From Ambrosia x helenae (lineage: Eukaryota; Streptophyta; Magnoliopsida; Asterales; Asteraceae), in the NCBI GenBank assembly GCA_030844895.1, contig CM061233.1:90047563-90111562 (forward strand): a stretch of DNA of 64,000 nt, read 5' to 3'. The notes under the pieces were generated by a model. That model worked only from the letters and a program-made list of their open reading frames with translations. It ran no database searches and was not told where the DNA came from. Positions 1 through 11,530 of the stretch are shown here, piece after piece. Each line of letters begins with the position of its first letter. The stretch's first letter is position 1. A program made the translations under genes and the position numbers.

Positions 1-2768
1 AGATAACTCAAAAATGATAATTTCGTATTCAAAAAGTATAACATGATTTAAGTTCAACTGAATGACTAAGAAGATAATTATTACTAGTTGAATATTTTAA
101 ATAAAATATCCCAAGTAATTTATTCAAAGATTTTGGTTAATTCTTTTAATAATAATAATAATTATCGTTTATTATGCAAAATGAATATAGTTTACACAAA
201 TGACTCAAACATTAACACTTATGATTTTCTAACTCAAGAATATTTCTGTTTTATAAGAAAAATAATTGTAACACAAATTTTATATAATTAAATGATTTAT
301 TATGTCTAATTAAGCATAAATAAGACTAAAAATACAAATTATGATCCAAAAATATTTTTTTGTGAAACATAGTTACTTTCTGATGTAAAATAGTAAAAAT
401 AAATTTTCCATAATTTTTCTCAATTTATTTGCATTTAAAACAGATTTATTGATGTTAAATCATATTTAAATGAATAAAAATAGGAAAAACCAACTAAAAT
501 AATTGTTTTCTAGGAAATTAATATTTATTTCAGTTCATGATGCTTAGAAATAATTCCCTATATTTTTTTGAGATTAAAATTATTAAAAATGAATTTTTAA
601 TCAATTAAATATGATTAAAACAAATTAAATTAATAAAAATGTGAAAATAATTTATTTTCTAGAAACTAAAAGTATCTTAATTTTCCATGAGGTGTCAAGA
701 CACTACACCTAAGTTTTTATAATTTTTGGATCAAAAATGAATTTTCTATGAATATTATAAGTTTTATGATTATAATAATGTTTTAAAATAACAAATAACA
801 ATAAAAAAGCCAAAAAACGAAACTGAAAAGGGGAAGAGTGCGCCTGGGTTTGAACCTAGGTGTGTTGTTCGGACATAAACACAGATAACCACTCCACCAC
901 AAGTCTGACTTGGTGAAGAAACTTAAATCAAAACATATTTATATTATATGCAAACTTCATCTTCTTCCCCAAACCTCCTATACGAAACGCTAACCCTAGA
1001 TCAATATCAAAACATCTAATTCGATGTTGCTAGCCCTCGAATTCATAGGGCTATTGATTGGAATCAACTAATAACTAAAATGGCATATAAAGAATTGACT
1101 TACAAGATCGATTCGGAGGAGAATTGGTGAGGTCCACCGCAAGGAAACATAAAACCATGATTCAGAGTGTTTAAGACGTCTCAAGGTACAAAAGATTGAG
1201 GGTTATGTGTCGGCAAGAGGTTCTGATTGCGATTATACAATCAATTTATAGTTATAATGCGTTTATGTAACGTTTGCTCATGATAAGCCCAATGTCGACA
1301 TTTAGCTTCCTTGAACCCAATTATTGTGCGATTAAGACATGTTAATACACGATTTAAACTTGAAAGCGTTTGATTATTAATGTAGAAATGCTAAATAATC
1401 ATTAAAACAGTTTAAAAGTAGTAAAACCTTGTTGTTTGAACTCGCCGGAATATAAATCCGGTGACCGGAAGTTTACCGGAACACAAAAACAAGTCCTTTT
1501 CAAACTCAGGTTTGATTATTTGTAAGTTAGGTCCCCCAGTTAGTCTTTTTGGTTAGTTTAGTATAATAGTTAGTTAGTTCCCTTTATAGAACTTTAACTA
1601 AGTTAACTAAAATGTTTAAACCTTATAAAACTTAAACTTTTTATGAATTTTGTTTTCTTTAATTATACTTATGTCTTTAATAAATACTTAACTTAAAACT
1701 TTAACGTTTCCAAATTTCATAGAAAGTTTATATGCGTTTAAATTTATATATAAAAATCACAATAAAATTTAAAATGATAAGATTCGCTTAAACGTCCCAA
1801 CACCGCATGTTTACGTTATGACTTGATGCACGTTTACGATTTATAGTGAGGCACAATCCAACAAAGATATGTAATTCAATTTTTTATTAAAATTTAAAAC
1901 GATTAAAGTACGAGGACTAAAATGTAAATACAATAAAGTCTTGAATACATGCAAATGTTACCACTACACACCACCATCAATCCTAACCACCATCACCATA
2001 GCCTAAGGTTTCAAATAGTAGCTCCAGCTACACCACCACCGGTTATCCTTTAACCCTAACCTTAATCACCACAATAGCTTAGCGTTTCAAATCGAAGCTC
2101 ATACCCTTCAACTGAATAAGACCTGTGGAGGTCGATAGTGATGGTGGCGGGACTGTGGAGGGAAACGGTGATGATGGTTGATGGTGGCAGGGTTACGGAG
2201 GTTGATGGTGATTAATACTGATGTGATTTGAGAGCGAGGGAAAAGAGTGAGAGATTTTATATAATATTAATTAGGTTATCTATCTGTGTGATAAGCGTGT
2301 TGAACAATTTAAATTATATATATAAATTTATAAGTATAATTAAGAAAAATTTGATTACATATTATATTGAAAATAAAAAAAAATGTATTTACATATTATA
2401 TTGAAAAGTATAAACAATTCATTAGCCTGTTAATAATTTATTGAAAAAGACATTCATATTAACATAAAACTATTTTCAAACTTTTCAAAATATATTTTTC
2501 ATACCTTGGTTGTTACCTTATAGATTGCACGTACAAAAAAAAAAAAAGTAATAAAAAAAGTCTATTTAGGCTAATATATAAAAATTGATGTTAATTTAAA
2601 AGTACATTCTCATCCATTAAACCATCTCAATTGAGTATCGTTCATTTTGGACTTTGACATCAAGTTTCTTCCAAAGCATGTACTTCCAACCTTGAGTGTA
2701 TAATCATTCTATTTAACATCAAGGTCGTTAAATATAATAACATTTATTAGTTCAATTTGCATGAATTA
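1..2768. other. AT-rich DNA without genes
   Basis: No open frame longer than about 70 codons and no recognisable protein appears. Composition is strongly AT-rich, with a somewhat less AT-rich patch around 1970-2230 made of CCACCATC-type and GGTGATGG-type words. The only structured item is the tRNA-like fragment at 840-905. I see no LTR ends, terminal inverted repeats or target duplications. It could be old decayed repeat or ordinary intergenic DNA. Confidence 0.6.
840..905 (-). repeat. tRNA-like / SINE-head fragment
   Basis: Read on the minus strand, an A-box-like word (TGGTGGAGTGGTTA, about 899-886) is followed some 30 bases later by a near-perfect B box (GGTTCAAACCC, about 856-846), the layout of an internal RNA polymerase III promoter. 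I cannot fold it into a clean cloverleaf with a 7-bp acceptor stem. A tRNA pseudogene or tRNA-derived SINE head is more likely than a working tRNA. Confidence 0.4.
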
Positions 2769-3008
2769 TTAGCATGAAAATAAAGATTGAAACAAATTAG
2801 TAATAAAAATTATACGACCTCTGGTTGAATTATAATGACTTACTTCAATTTTCACTCTATCTCCTGGAAATATTCGTATAAAACTACGTCGGATCTTTCC
2901 TGAAACATAACCAAGAATCATATCTTCATTATCTAAACGAACCCGGAACATGCTGTTGGGAAGCGATTCCGTAATTAAGCCTTCATGAATCCATTTTTGT
3001 TCATTCAT
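2769..3008 (-). pseudogene. infA: plastid-derived infA fragment (IF-1)
   Basis: The first ~67 residues read as chloroplast translation initiation factor IF-1, an S1/OB-fold protein: it opens MNEQKWIHEGLITESLPN and contains the signature stretch GYVSGKIRRSFIRI and GDRVKIEV. After STRGRII the reading departs from the family and ends at residue 79, so the natural C-terminus is lost. The flanks are AT-rich nuclear-type DNA, and the usual plastid neighbours rps8 and rpl36 are not seen. This is therefore best read as plastid DNA transferred to the nucleus and not a working gene. infA itself is known to have moved to the nucleus in several angiosperms, but functional copies carry a transit peptide, which is absent here. 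Confidence 0.8.
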
Positions 3009-3420
3009 TCCAGGTAAAACCTCCTTGAAGTATCAACTAGTGGAGGAAGAACCGTATTAGAATTAGACAACCCACCCCTTCTCTTTTCTTTTTCACAAAA
3101 AAGAAGTTTCCTATTTAATTCGGATATTAGAAAGATTACCAATTCTTCCATGTATACAGGTGTATCCTTCATCTTTTCTAGAAGTTTCGATAGAAGGATT
3201 CCTCTACCAATGTAAGACAATCAACTCCATTCGTTAGAACAGCTTCCATCGAGTCGCTGCACCTATCCTTTTTTATTCGCGTGAATCACTATACTACTTG
3301 ATTCACAAGGTTCTCGCCGGTTGAGACAAGATGTTTTATATACACCGTATTGCATTCTGTTTGTATTCTTAAGAAATTTTTTTGAATTTAACTATAGGTT
3401 AACGTAAATGAACCATAACT
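3009..3420 (-). other. plastid-like spacer/intron sequence
   Basis: Read on the minus strand, about 3270-3180 contains GGATAGGTGCAG, GACTCGATGGAAGCTG and TTCTAACGAATGGAGTTG, words I associate with plastid tRNA-intron sequence (trnL-type). It runs into a purine-rich stretch just before infA. If correct, the block joins pieces that are not neighbours in the plastid genome. The intron assignment is from memory and moderately uncertain. The 71-codon frame at 3005-3220 resembles no protein I know. Confidence 0.4.
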
Positions 3421-3875
3421 ATGTAACCCTATTCCTAATACATTCACCCCGAAATAGCATATGCAAATTATAAGAGATGAAGGGGGGGGGGGGGTTAAAG
3501 ACCACTCAAACAAAGAAAAATATTAATTTCTTAAAATCTTAACTTCTTTAAGATATTTGAGAATTATTGAACTTGAGTTATGAGTACAAATGATTTTTTT
3601 TTTCAGGAAGGAAGCTAAATAAAAATGCGAAAGAAGAACAAGTTTTTTCCTTGACCTTTCCAAGAGTTTCTTCTATTTCGTGAAGGTTATATAGAAGGCG
3701 GATTTGGTATTTGGACTAAAAATATGGAAATTTACATTGAGCGTGAGAGCCAAATGCCTGTCATTAAATTCCTCCTGATTTATTAGAACTAAAAGAATTC
3801 CATTTAAGCATCTAATTGCTTTAGTTGAAAGATTCCATTTGAATTGGAATCTGGTCATTCACTATGACCCACTAA
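3421..3875. other. unassigned spacer with G-run
   Basis: Contains a run of about 14 G at 3481-3494 and no supported gene. A 61-codon minus frame at 3673-3858 could be plastid spacer upstream of trnI, but I cannot assign it. Confidence 0.4.
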
Positions 3876-3949
3876 GCATCCATGGCTGAATGGTTAAAGC
3901 ACCCAACTCATAATTGGCGAATTCGTAGGTTCAATTCCTACTGCATGCA
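3876..3949 (+). tRNA. trnI-CAU: plastid-type trnI-CAU copy (probably inert)
   Basis: A 74-base match to plastid isoleucine tRNA with CAU anticodon: D-arm GGCTGAATGGTTAAAGC, anticodon loop CTCATAA, T-arm GTAGGTTCAATTCCTAC. The 5' acceptor strand GCATCCA should pair with TGGATGC, but the 3' strand here reads TGCATGC, leaving a mismatch. The D-arm side also has AC where the plastid gene usually has GC. With the truncated infA nearby this looks like part of a nuclear plastid insertion. In the nucleus it would lack the lysidine modification needed to decode AUA. Confidence 0.75.
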
Positions 3950-3989
3950 CGCCAAATAATTCGATGGGGGTAGAACTACTGAAGAAAGA

Positions 3990-4656
3990 ATTGAGGAAAC
4001 CACGTTTGCAAACCTTAGTCTAAATCATATCTGCAAAATATTCTAAGCATAGAACTACTGAAGAAAGAAGACTAAAGTACTGAAGAAGGATTCAACAAGT
4101 ACTGAAGAAGAAAGATCAGAAGTTCTGAAGTCTAACCAGACAAGTTCACTGAAGAACTACTGAAGACAAACTACTCATCAGTAGTTTGTTATTCATCAGC
4201 ACTTGTAATAGAATCTTTCCACCGCCTTATGTTTCAGTAGTTTATTTGTTTATTATTACTTTATCTTTTTGTGCAAGTTCCAAGAATGCAACTTGTTGCA
4301 ACTTGTTACAGACTTGCTTTTTGGAAAGGTTCATGTATTTGTAAGTCTATAAATAGATGGGTTCATCCCTCTGTTTTAGACATTGATTTTAATTGAAACT
4401 GAAATCCTTCAAAGCTTATTATTGTTATTTCCATTTCATTTACTGAGAATCTGTTTGAGTATTTATTATCATTCGCATTCAATACTTAAGATTCTCATTA
4501 AACTTGTCTTTTGTTTTCAAACAACCAGGGGGAGTAATAACTCCTGTTGATAGTGTAACTTTACTTACTTATTCCGCTGTGCAAATCTGATTGAACTTGC
4601 TAAACACATAAGTGTTCACTAGCAAGCAAAACATCAAGAGCATTACTAATCCAACA
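3990..4656 (+). repeat. 5' LTR of element A (5' end missing)
   Basis: Aligns with the 3' LTR from ATTGAGGAAACC to the terminal CCAACA. The TGTTAGGAC start seen in the 3' copy is absent; instead the left edge carries a 20-base word (3971-3990) that recurs at 4050-4069 inside the LTR. The first third is full of CTGAAGA-type words. Confidence 0.85.
4348..4356 (+). promoter_or_regulatory. LTR TATA box, element A
   Basis: TATAAATAG followed by ATGGGTTCATCC, conserved at the same place in the 3' LTR (10005-10013) and in both LTRs of element B (23619-23627, 34140-34148). This is the likely RNA polymerase II core promoter; transcription would start about 30 bases downstream. Confidence 0.6.
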
Positions 4657-4658
4657 AT

Positions 4659-4670
4659 TGGTATCAGAGC
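4659..4670 (+). other. primer binding site (tRNA-iMet), element A
   Basis: TGGTATCAGAGC lies two bases after the LTR end and is complementary to the 3' end of plant initiator methionine tRNA, the usual primer of Ty1-copia elements. Confidence 0.85.
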
Positions 4671-4812
4671 ACTTGTTTATCTTATCACATATCAATCTAA
4701 CACATTGAGAATCAGACACAGGCTCTTATTGATATTCAATAAAGGATTAAAAGTTCACTTTTCTCAATATCCATCACTTTAAGAGATATTTGACAAATCA
4801 ATACTCTTTAAA

Positions 4813-6069
4813 ATGGATCTACATAATACTGGTTCTGCCAATAAACCTGCTATGCTAGTTAGAAATGAATACAATATCTGGCAAAGGAGAATGGCACATA
4901 CATTATCTCAGACCAACACCGGTTGCTGGAAATCTATGATATATGGTCCTCACAAACCAGTAAATATTAATCTTGAAACTAAAGTAGAAATACCAAAAGA
5001 CCCAAAGGACTATACAGATGATGATTTCCTAAAACTTGAGCTTGATGCTAAAGCTTTCTCTATGTTGGCAATGGCACTCCCAAATGAAATCTACTCTGGA
5101 CTATTACATTGCGATAGTGCCAAAGAGCTTTGGGACTGCCTAAAAGAACAGTTTGGAGGAACTGAAGAAGTGATTGCCAACACTAGTGAAATCATGGCTT
5201 AACAATATGAAACTTTTGCTCACATAAATGGGGAAACTTTAACTCAACAATTTGAAAGGTTCTCCTCATTAATATCTGAGCTAAAATTAAATGGTCAGAC
5301 CTACACAACTGTACCTATGCTTCATAGATTTTTAAGGTCCTTACCTGAAAAATGGGAAACATATTCTATAGTCCTCAGATCTTCACCAGACTTTAGCTCC
5401 CTCACTCTTACAAAATTACATGGGATATTGCTAACTTTAGAAAGAGAAATCGATCAAAAGAAGAAATTGCAAAGTTCTGGCAAAACTGCTGATGACTATC
5501 TACCAGGTAGTACAACACTATTGGGACAAGATTCACCTACTTGTTCAAATAGTTTTGGATCTTTTGACCACATTTACATAACTGCTGGGATCTCATCAGA
5601 AAGATCATCCCCAGGTTATGACAATGATGAATATAGTCAAACTGCTGCTGATAACATGTGTTTTATCATGGATGATTTAAAAAATTTCAGCAATGATTAC
5701 TTAGAAGAAATGGACATCTTACACCAACTGGCCATGTTATGTATTAAAACAAACAAATTTTATAAAAGGTCAGGATGGAAATTTCCAGGACTAAACAGTT
5801 CTACAAAAATTGGTTTTGACAAATCTAAACATAGATGTCACAAGTGTCAGAAGTTGGGACACTTTGCTAGAGAGTGTAGAAGCTCTAGCTACAACCAATC
5901 TCAGTCTGGAAATCAGTTTAACCCTTGTTATAATAGGAATAATGGAACACAGGGAAGTGCACATTTTGTACAGGCACAAGCTCCACAAATCCAATATGTG
6001 CCACAAGTACAATATGTACAGATGCCTGCTCAACAGATGCAGAGCCAACAATCAATCCCTCCCATGTAA
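4813..6069 (+). pseudogene. gag of element A, broken
   Basis: Copia gag polyprotein, the capsid-like RNA-binding protein of the particle. Residues 1-129 (4813-5202) hold the UBN2-type domain (NEYNIWQRRMA, AKELWDCLKEQFGG). One TAA at 5200-5202 interrupts it, and the same frame continues immediately with the rest of the domain (LTQQFERFSSLISELK, LPEKWETYS). A zinc knuckle of CCHC type, CHKCQKLGHFARECR, is encoded near 5836-5880, followed by a Gln-rich tail. Compared with B, about 250 bases are missing after the tail at ~6057. The stop after the UBN2 N-terminal part falls at the same place in B, so it predates the split or is shared by descent. Confidence 0.8.
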
Positions 6070-6229
6070 AGAATCTTTTGCTCTCAAAAGAGAGACCAAT
6101 GTGCATTTACAAGGAAAAGCAAATGACTCTGAGAGAAAATTTACTCAGATGAAATGAGATTTGGAAAGAAAACTTACTGCAAAGGCAAAAGAAAATTCTA
6201 AATAAACTAACAATGCTATTGAAACCCAA

Positions 6230-9200
6230 GCACAACTTAAAATCATTGATTTAGTCGTTAAATCCCAATACTTCACTGCCCTCACCTTTGATCCTCCAAT
6301 CCACACTGAAACTCTAAATGAGTTCTGGGCGAACGCGGAGACGGTAATAGTGAATGATCAAGTGATCTCTCTCAATTCAACCATCCAAGGGAGAAGAATG
6401 GCAATCACACCAGCAACTTTGGGGATTAGACTGGGTCTAGATGATGTGGGTGCCCCAGGTCAATTTCCAAACTCTGAAATTCATCTGACCATGACAGAGT
6501 GTGGTTACCAAGGTACTCTCTCACATGCTACTATTTTTAAAGAAATTTTTTGAACCTAAGTACAAACTTTTGTTTCATTACATAATAATGTGTTTGAGTC
6601 CAAAAACTGGATCTTATGATCAGATGCCCTCTACTTTTCAACCTATTTTTCATTCCATTGTGAATGAAACAAAATTCAGGGCATGAGCACTTTTCTTTAA
6701 TGAGTTGGTGTTACATCACCTCAATTCTAAAAAGAAGTTTTTGTTGTATCCATGGTTCATTATGTAATGCATAATAAAAGAACTTGGAGAAGACGTGCTT
6801 GTGGGTAAAACAACTGTTTTAAACCCATTAACCTCACAAGCATACACTAAGCACAATAAACCGGCTGCCTGGCCAGAAGATGACCAAGGGGAACATACAA
6901 CAGTCCCCATGGAACCCTCATCTTCCAAACCCTCACCCAAAAAGGCCAAGAAACAAAAACAACAAAAAACCAAAACCCACCAGCCTTAAAAGAAAGGCAG
7001 TTCAGGAGGTTGAGATGCCTGAACTTGCCAATGTGCAATCTGCACTTGACAAAGGTGTGACTGAAACATCCTCTCAGTCTCATCCATTTCAAACCCCCAC
7101 AAGAGCACCAGTCACAATTCTCTTCAAAAGAAAGAAATTTAAGAAAACAATACCCATTGACTCTTCTATTGAAACTGCTGAACCCTTACCCCAAACTACT
7201 GAACAAGTACCACAAACTTCTGAACCTGAAACCATAGAAATTGCCAAACTTCTCTTTGGGCTAAAAGAGACCATCCCATCAGAACATGTCAGTCCCCAAC
7301 AACCACATCAAACAGGGGACATACCTTCAGACTTTGACATGAATGTGGATGTCCATAGCCCTAACCCAAGAGATGAGGATGAACCAAGGTTTCTAAGCCC
7401 AAACATAGAGACTTTAGGTTCATTTGAGGCTGCTACTACTCATTTATCACCCAGTGGTGGATCTGAGGACAGAAGTAACATAGCTAAGACCTCACTTGTG
7501 GCAACTACTGATGAAGGCTTAATGCCTGAGGTAGGAAATCCTCTGAACCAAGAAAAAGTGGTACATGAGACAACTGGGTTGGGCCCAACTCATGATATAA
7601 CTGATACTGTCCTCATTGAGGATGTAATCAGGGATTTAGATGATTCCATTGATTTGGATGATGATTCACACTCCACCAAACATGAATTGACGGCTGCTAG
7701 TGAAGGTCCTGTACCTGGTGTCTCTAAGCTCAAAGAGCTGGTCACACCAGATCAGGTTAAAGTCCACTTGATCCCTGATTCCCCTAAAGTGGCATCTTCT
7801 GTACAACATGAAGATTACCCAAAAACACACTCCTCACTAAAAATGCCTACCCAATTCCCTGGGTCATCAAGCATAGACCTGAACCAACTATGCAGCCCAG
7901 ATGGTCCCCTATACCAGTAAATGAACACCCTCATTGCCAATCACCTCAAATCTTTCACAACTGCTTTGGAGTTGTCAACCAAAACTCAATTTGAGGTGAT
8001 CAACAAGAAACTTGGTGAGCTGTCCAACAAGATTGACAACAACTCAAGACAGTTTGCTAAACTCACTGGTAGAACTTCTTAACCTAGCAGGCTTCCAGAA
8101 GTGGATGAAGCCAAAAAGGGGGAGAAGATTAAGGAACAAAAGGAGTCACTGGAAGCCAGGATAAAGGCAAGAGTGGCTATACAACAACAAGAACTGCTAG
8201 AAAAAGCCAAGAAACAAAAAGAAGATCAAGAAAGGCTTGCTTCTACAACTGATATTGAAGCTGAACCTTCCCAAGGCCATAATGAAGAAACTTCTGAAGA
8301 TTCAAAAAGTACTAAAGACAATCCTTTAGTAGTTGATACTTCTATCAACACTTCAGCAGTTAACACTTCCAGCATACAAACAACTTAAGAGCCTTCCAAA
8401 CCAACTGAACAACAACAACCAACTCCTATTCCAAGGCCTACAACAACAACAATGACTGTGCTGAACCCTTCTCCAATTTCAGAGTCCAAAGAATTACTAG
8501 AGAAGAGTTTACTTGCAGCCCAAAGAAAGGCTACGGAGGATGAGGTCTGGAACAGTTTTGAAGCAAGGGATGACATGAGCCTTAATGATAAACTTCAAGC
8601 TTATGAAGCAGAGCTGAATAGGCAAGCCAAGATTGAAAAGGTTGCTGAAGAAGACAAAAGACAACAACTGGTGTCTTTCATCACAAAGAACAGCAAAACA
8701 AAATCCTATTCACTCAAAGTGCTCTCAATGGATGAGCTAACCAAAAGAGCTCAAATAGTTGCTGACAAACTTGCAACAGAGAAGGACAGAAAAGCCAAGA
8801 GAGCAGAGATCATTGATGAACTGTTAGCTAATGACTATGGTTCAAAAGCCTTAGTGTCAAAATGGAGAGAAGACAAACTATTGGACACTTACAAGAAATA
8901 CAAGGCTGCTAAAGCTGCAAATCCAGAGAAGTTCAAAACTTCTGAAGTATCAACTTCAGTAGTTAGAACTTCTGGTGTCAAACAAAGACCAACTACCAAG
9001 AGAAATCCAGAGGACAATACAAAGACTGACTTCAAGATGGTGTTGCTAGAAGGCAAGACAGTTGTACATGGATAATTTGATATTGAAGAAAAGCCTCTGA
9101 TAACACAGTTTAGGGATCCTTCAACATTTGCCTACCAAATCCAAAAAAACTATAATTGATAAGCTGCACACAAAGGTAGTTACTGAACATCATTTACCTA

Positions 9201-9586
9201 CTTTTAAATTACCTAATGTGGTGCAAACAGAAGACAGAAGTGAATCCCACTTGAAATTCACAGAAGTAGAAAATATCCAACACTCAGGAACATCCCAAAG
9301 ATCCAGCATGGTTCCCTATACTTCAGATTTTGACAAATCTAAAGTGCTGATCATCAGATGGTCCTTTACTGATTCCAACTCAGTATTGGTGACAAGAAGA
9401 GATCTTACAAGAAAGGCCTACAAATCCATGAATGAACTGAAGAATCTATCAACTCAGCACTTGCTTACAATTCAACATTTGGAACCTCAAAAGGGATCTC
9501 TCACTGATGAACAGCTGAATCAACTGAAGAATTCCAAGTTTAAGGAAATATGGAAGATTGTGAATGATAGAAGAAAACAACAATAA
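6230..9586 (+). pseudogene. extra 3' ORF of element A, function unknown
   Basis: Homologous to the region 30238-33716 of element B, which there follows pol. It survives as fragments: an ordered N-terminal part (6240-6553; IHTETLNEFWANAE, TPATLGIRLGLDD, ECGYQGTLSHATIF), a long acidic Pro/Ser/Thr/Glu-rich part (6880-7920), a Lys/Glu-rich probable coiled coil (8101-8388, 8452-9075; KLQAYEAELNRQAK, LATEKDRKAKRAEIIDEL), and a C-terminal part (9128-9586). It lacks the ATG seen in B because the pol deletion removed it. The position matches the env-like or accessory ORFs of Sirevirus-type elements, but I see no convincing signal peptide or membrane segment, so I do not call it env. Confidence 0.65.
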
Positions 9587-9616
9587 AGAATTAGATAAGG
9601 TTTTGGCTTCATCAAT

Positions 9617-9628
9617 CCAGGGGGAGAT
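9617..9628 (+). other. polypurine tract, element A
   Basis: CCAGGGGGAGAT directly precedes the 3' LTR and would prime plus-strand DNA. The context ATCAATCCAGGGG is conserved at the same place in element B (33741-33755). Confidence 0.75.
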
Positions 9629-10313
9629 TGTTAGGACAAAAAGGATTGAGGAAACCACTTTTGCAAACCTTAGTCTAATTCATACTTCTGCAAATTATTT
9701 TAAGTATAGAACTACTGAAGAAAGAAGACTAAAGTACTGAAGAAGGATTCAACAAGTACCGAAGAAGAAAGATCAGAAGTTCTGAAGTCTAACCAGACAA
9801 GTTCACTGAAGAACTACTGAAGACAAATTACTCATCAATAGTTTGTCATTCATCAGCACTTGTAATAGAATCTTTCCACCGCCTTATGTTTCAGTAGTTT
9901 ATTTGTTTATTATTACTTTATCTTTTTGTGCAAGTTCCAAGAATGCAACTTGTTGCAACTTGTTACAGACTTGCTTTTTGGCAAGGTTCATGTATTTGTA
10001 AGTCTATAAATAGATGGGTTCATCCCTCTGTTTTAGACATTAATTTTAATTGAAACTGAAATTCTTCAAAGCTTATTATTGTTATTTCCATTTCATTTAC
10101 TGAGAATCTGTTTGAGTATTTATTATCATTCACATTCAATACTTAAGATTCTCATTAAACTTGGCTTTATTTTTCAAACATCCAGGGGGAGTAATAACTC
10201 CTGTTGATAGTGTAACTTTACTTACTTATTCCGCTGTGCAAATCTGATTGAACTTGCTAAACACATAAGTGTTCACTAGCAAGCAAAACATCAAGAGCAT
10301 TACTTATCCAACA
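9629..10313 (+). repeat. 3' LTR of element A
   Basis: 685 bp from TGTTAGGACAAAAAGG to TTATCCAACA, with TG/CA ends. Highly similar to the 5' LTR by eye, implying a fairly recent insertion. Carries the conserved TATAAATAG at 10005-10013. Confidence 0.9.
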
Positions 10314-10674
10314 GTCCCGGGATAGACAAATCTAAAATGAAATGATAAAATGCGTGTACTATATAAGGAGTAAGCCCTTTTTTAGATATTTTTTTGTAAA
10401 TGATCAATACTCATCTCTGTACAACTGTCACCTTCTCAATACACTCTAAAGTTGAGATGTGAATCCGAAAAAAAACAAATTGTTATCAAAGGATATGTTA
10501 TGTTGATGGTAGGTGATTCTGATGTTTAAAGTGACAATATGTTCATGATTGACATACGTGTTCAATTTTCACCGAATAAAACAATCAATAGGTTCGCAGT
10601 GAAGATCTATTTTAAAGATAAATAACCATGATTTAACCGCTATGGACTAAAAAATTGTAGGATAGTAACGTTTC
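10314..10674. other. spacer between elements A and C
   Basis: About 360 AT-rich bases with no gene, no obvious repeat ends and no continuation of the plastid-like sequence seen left of element A. Confidence 0.5.
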
Positions 10675-11395
10675 TGTAAGACCCATCCCAAATAAACAAG
10701 TCTTACCCGTAATTAAACTAATTCATGTTAATAAAAGCATGCTTGAGAATTATAAGTTTACGTACATCAACTAAGACTAAACATTTGCCAAATTTCATTC
10801 ATGGAATCACAAAGTGATTTCAAGCAACTTTCTTGAAATCACATGGTGATTGCAAAATTGAAGTGTTCAATGTTTGAGAGATGAGTTGCGGAAGCGTAAA
10901 TTAAACAATATCGTTTAAGTTCATGCATAAGACAACACACCCAAAATAAAACCCTTGAATGTGAAGAAAAGTATAAGTTCAATAATGTTTGTAACCCATG
11001 ACACAATGATGCATGTCTTATCGTGTTGCGAACCTAGAGACTTGCCAAAGCATGCTATCACGTGTCAACATAAAGTTGGTGAGTTCACAAAGTAAAGTAA
11101 ATGAGTAAGTATAGGTTTCCAAAACCACGTAACCACTAATTCACCACATGCCATGGATAGCTAACCCACTCATGATAACTAAACACAGATAGTACCAAAC
11201 TGCTAAACAACGAGCTTTCACAATAGTGAGCAAAAGTGCCTCGCATCATTGCCTATCAACAATGATAATATATGTTAAGTTATAGTTCACACCCGTACTC
11301 ACCTAACTAACCCTAGTCAAGTAACATGCAGTGAATGTAAGTAAAGTTAACTAGAGTTTAGTTAAAGTAGGAACCTGAAAATACGGGGTGTCACA
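10675..11395 (-). repeat. 3' LTR of gypsy C
   Basis: 721 bp. On the minus strand it begins TGTGACACCCCG after the polypurine tract and ends GATGGGTCTTACA; TG/CA ends fit. The ending GGGTCTTACA is shared with the solo LTR at 20518-23312. Confidence 0.7.
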
Positions 11396-11530
11396 TCATC
11401 CCCAAGTTGAAAAGAATTTCATCCCGAAATTCAGTAAGTAAACAGTAAAGCCATTGTAACAATGTGTTCTTGGTTACCGGATGTTACATCATCCGCAAGT
11501 TGAAGGGAATTTCGCGTCGAAATTCACTTT
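11396..11530 (-). other. paired polypurine-tract motifs of gypsy C
   Basis: The element edge reads (plus strand) CATCATCCCCAAGTTGAA at 11394, and a second similar block CATCATCCGCAAGTTGAA starts at 11487, 93 bases further in, each followed by a GAATTTC...GAAATTC-like palindrome. On the minus strand each is a purine-rich tract ahead of TGTRACA. The same doubling with 92-base spacing is seen in element E. Confidence 0.6.

Larger units (their letters stand above)
3990..10313 (+). mobile_element. Copia LTR retrotransposon A, pol-less
   Basis: Two near-identical LTRs (3990-4656, 9629-10313) flank an iMet-type primer binding site, gag, and a long extra ORF region that ends just before a polypurine tract. 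There is no integrase, reverse transcriptase or RNase H. Compared with element B (20484-34420), A joins the end of gag straight to the start of the extra ORF near 6230-6245, so about 4.5 kb is missing. The 5' LTR lacks its first ~20 bases, so no target duplication can be checked. gag and the extra ORF both carry stops. The Ty1-copia assignment rests on the gag type and on B; Sirevirus/Maximus-like is my best guess at lineage because of the extra ORF after pol. Confidence 0.85.

Noticed and set aside
3005..3220. A 71-codon gene just upstream of infA
   Set aside because: Lies in plastid-like spacer/intron sequence and matches no protein I know.
3673..3858. 61-codon minus frame beside trnI-CAU as ycf2 or rpl23
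   Set aside because: Wording does not match either protein.
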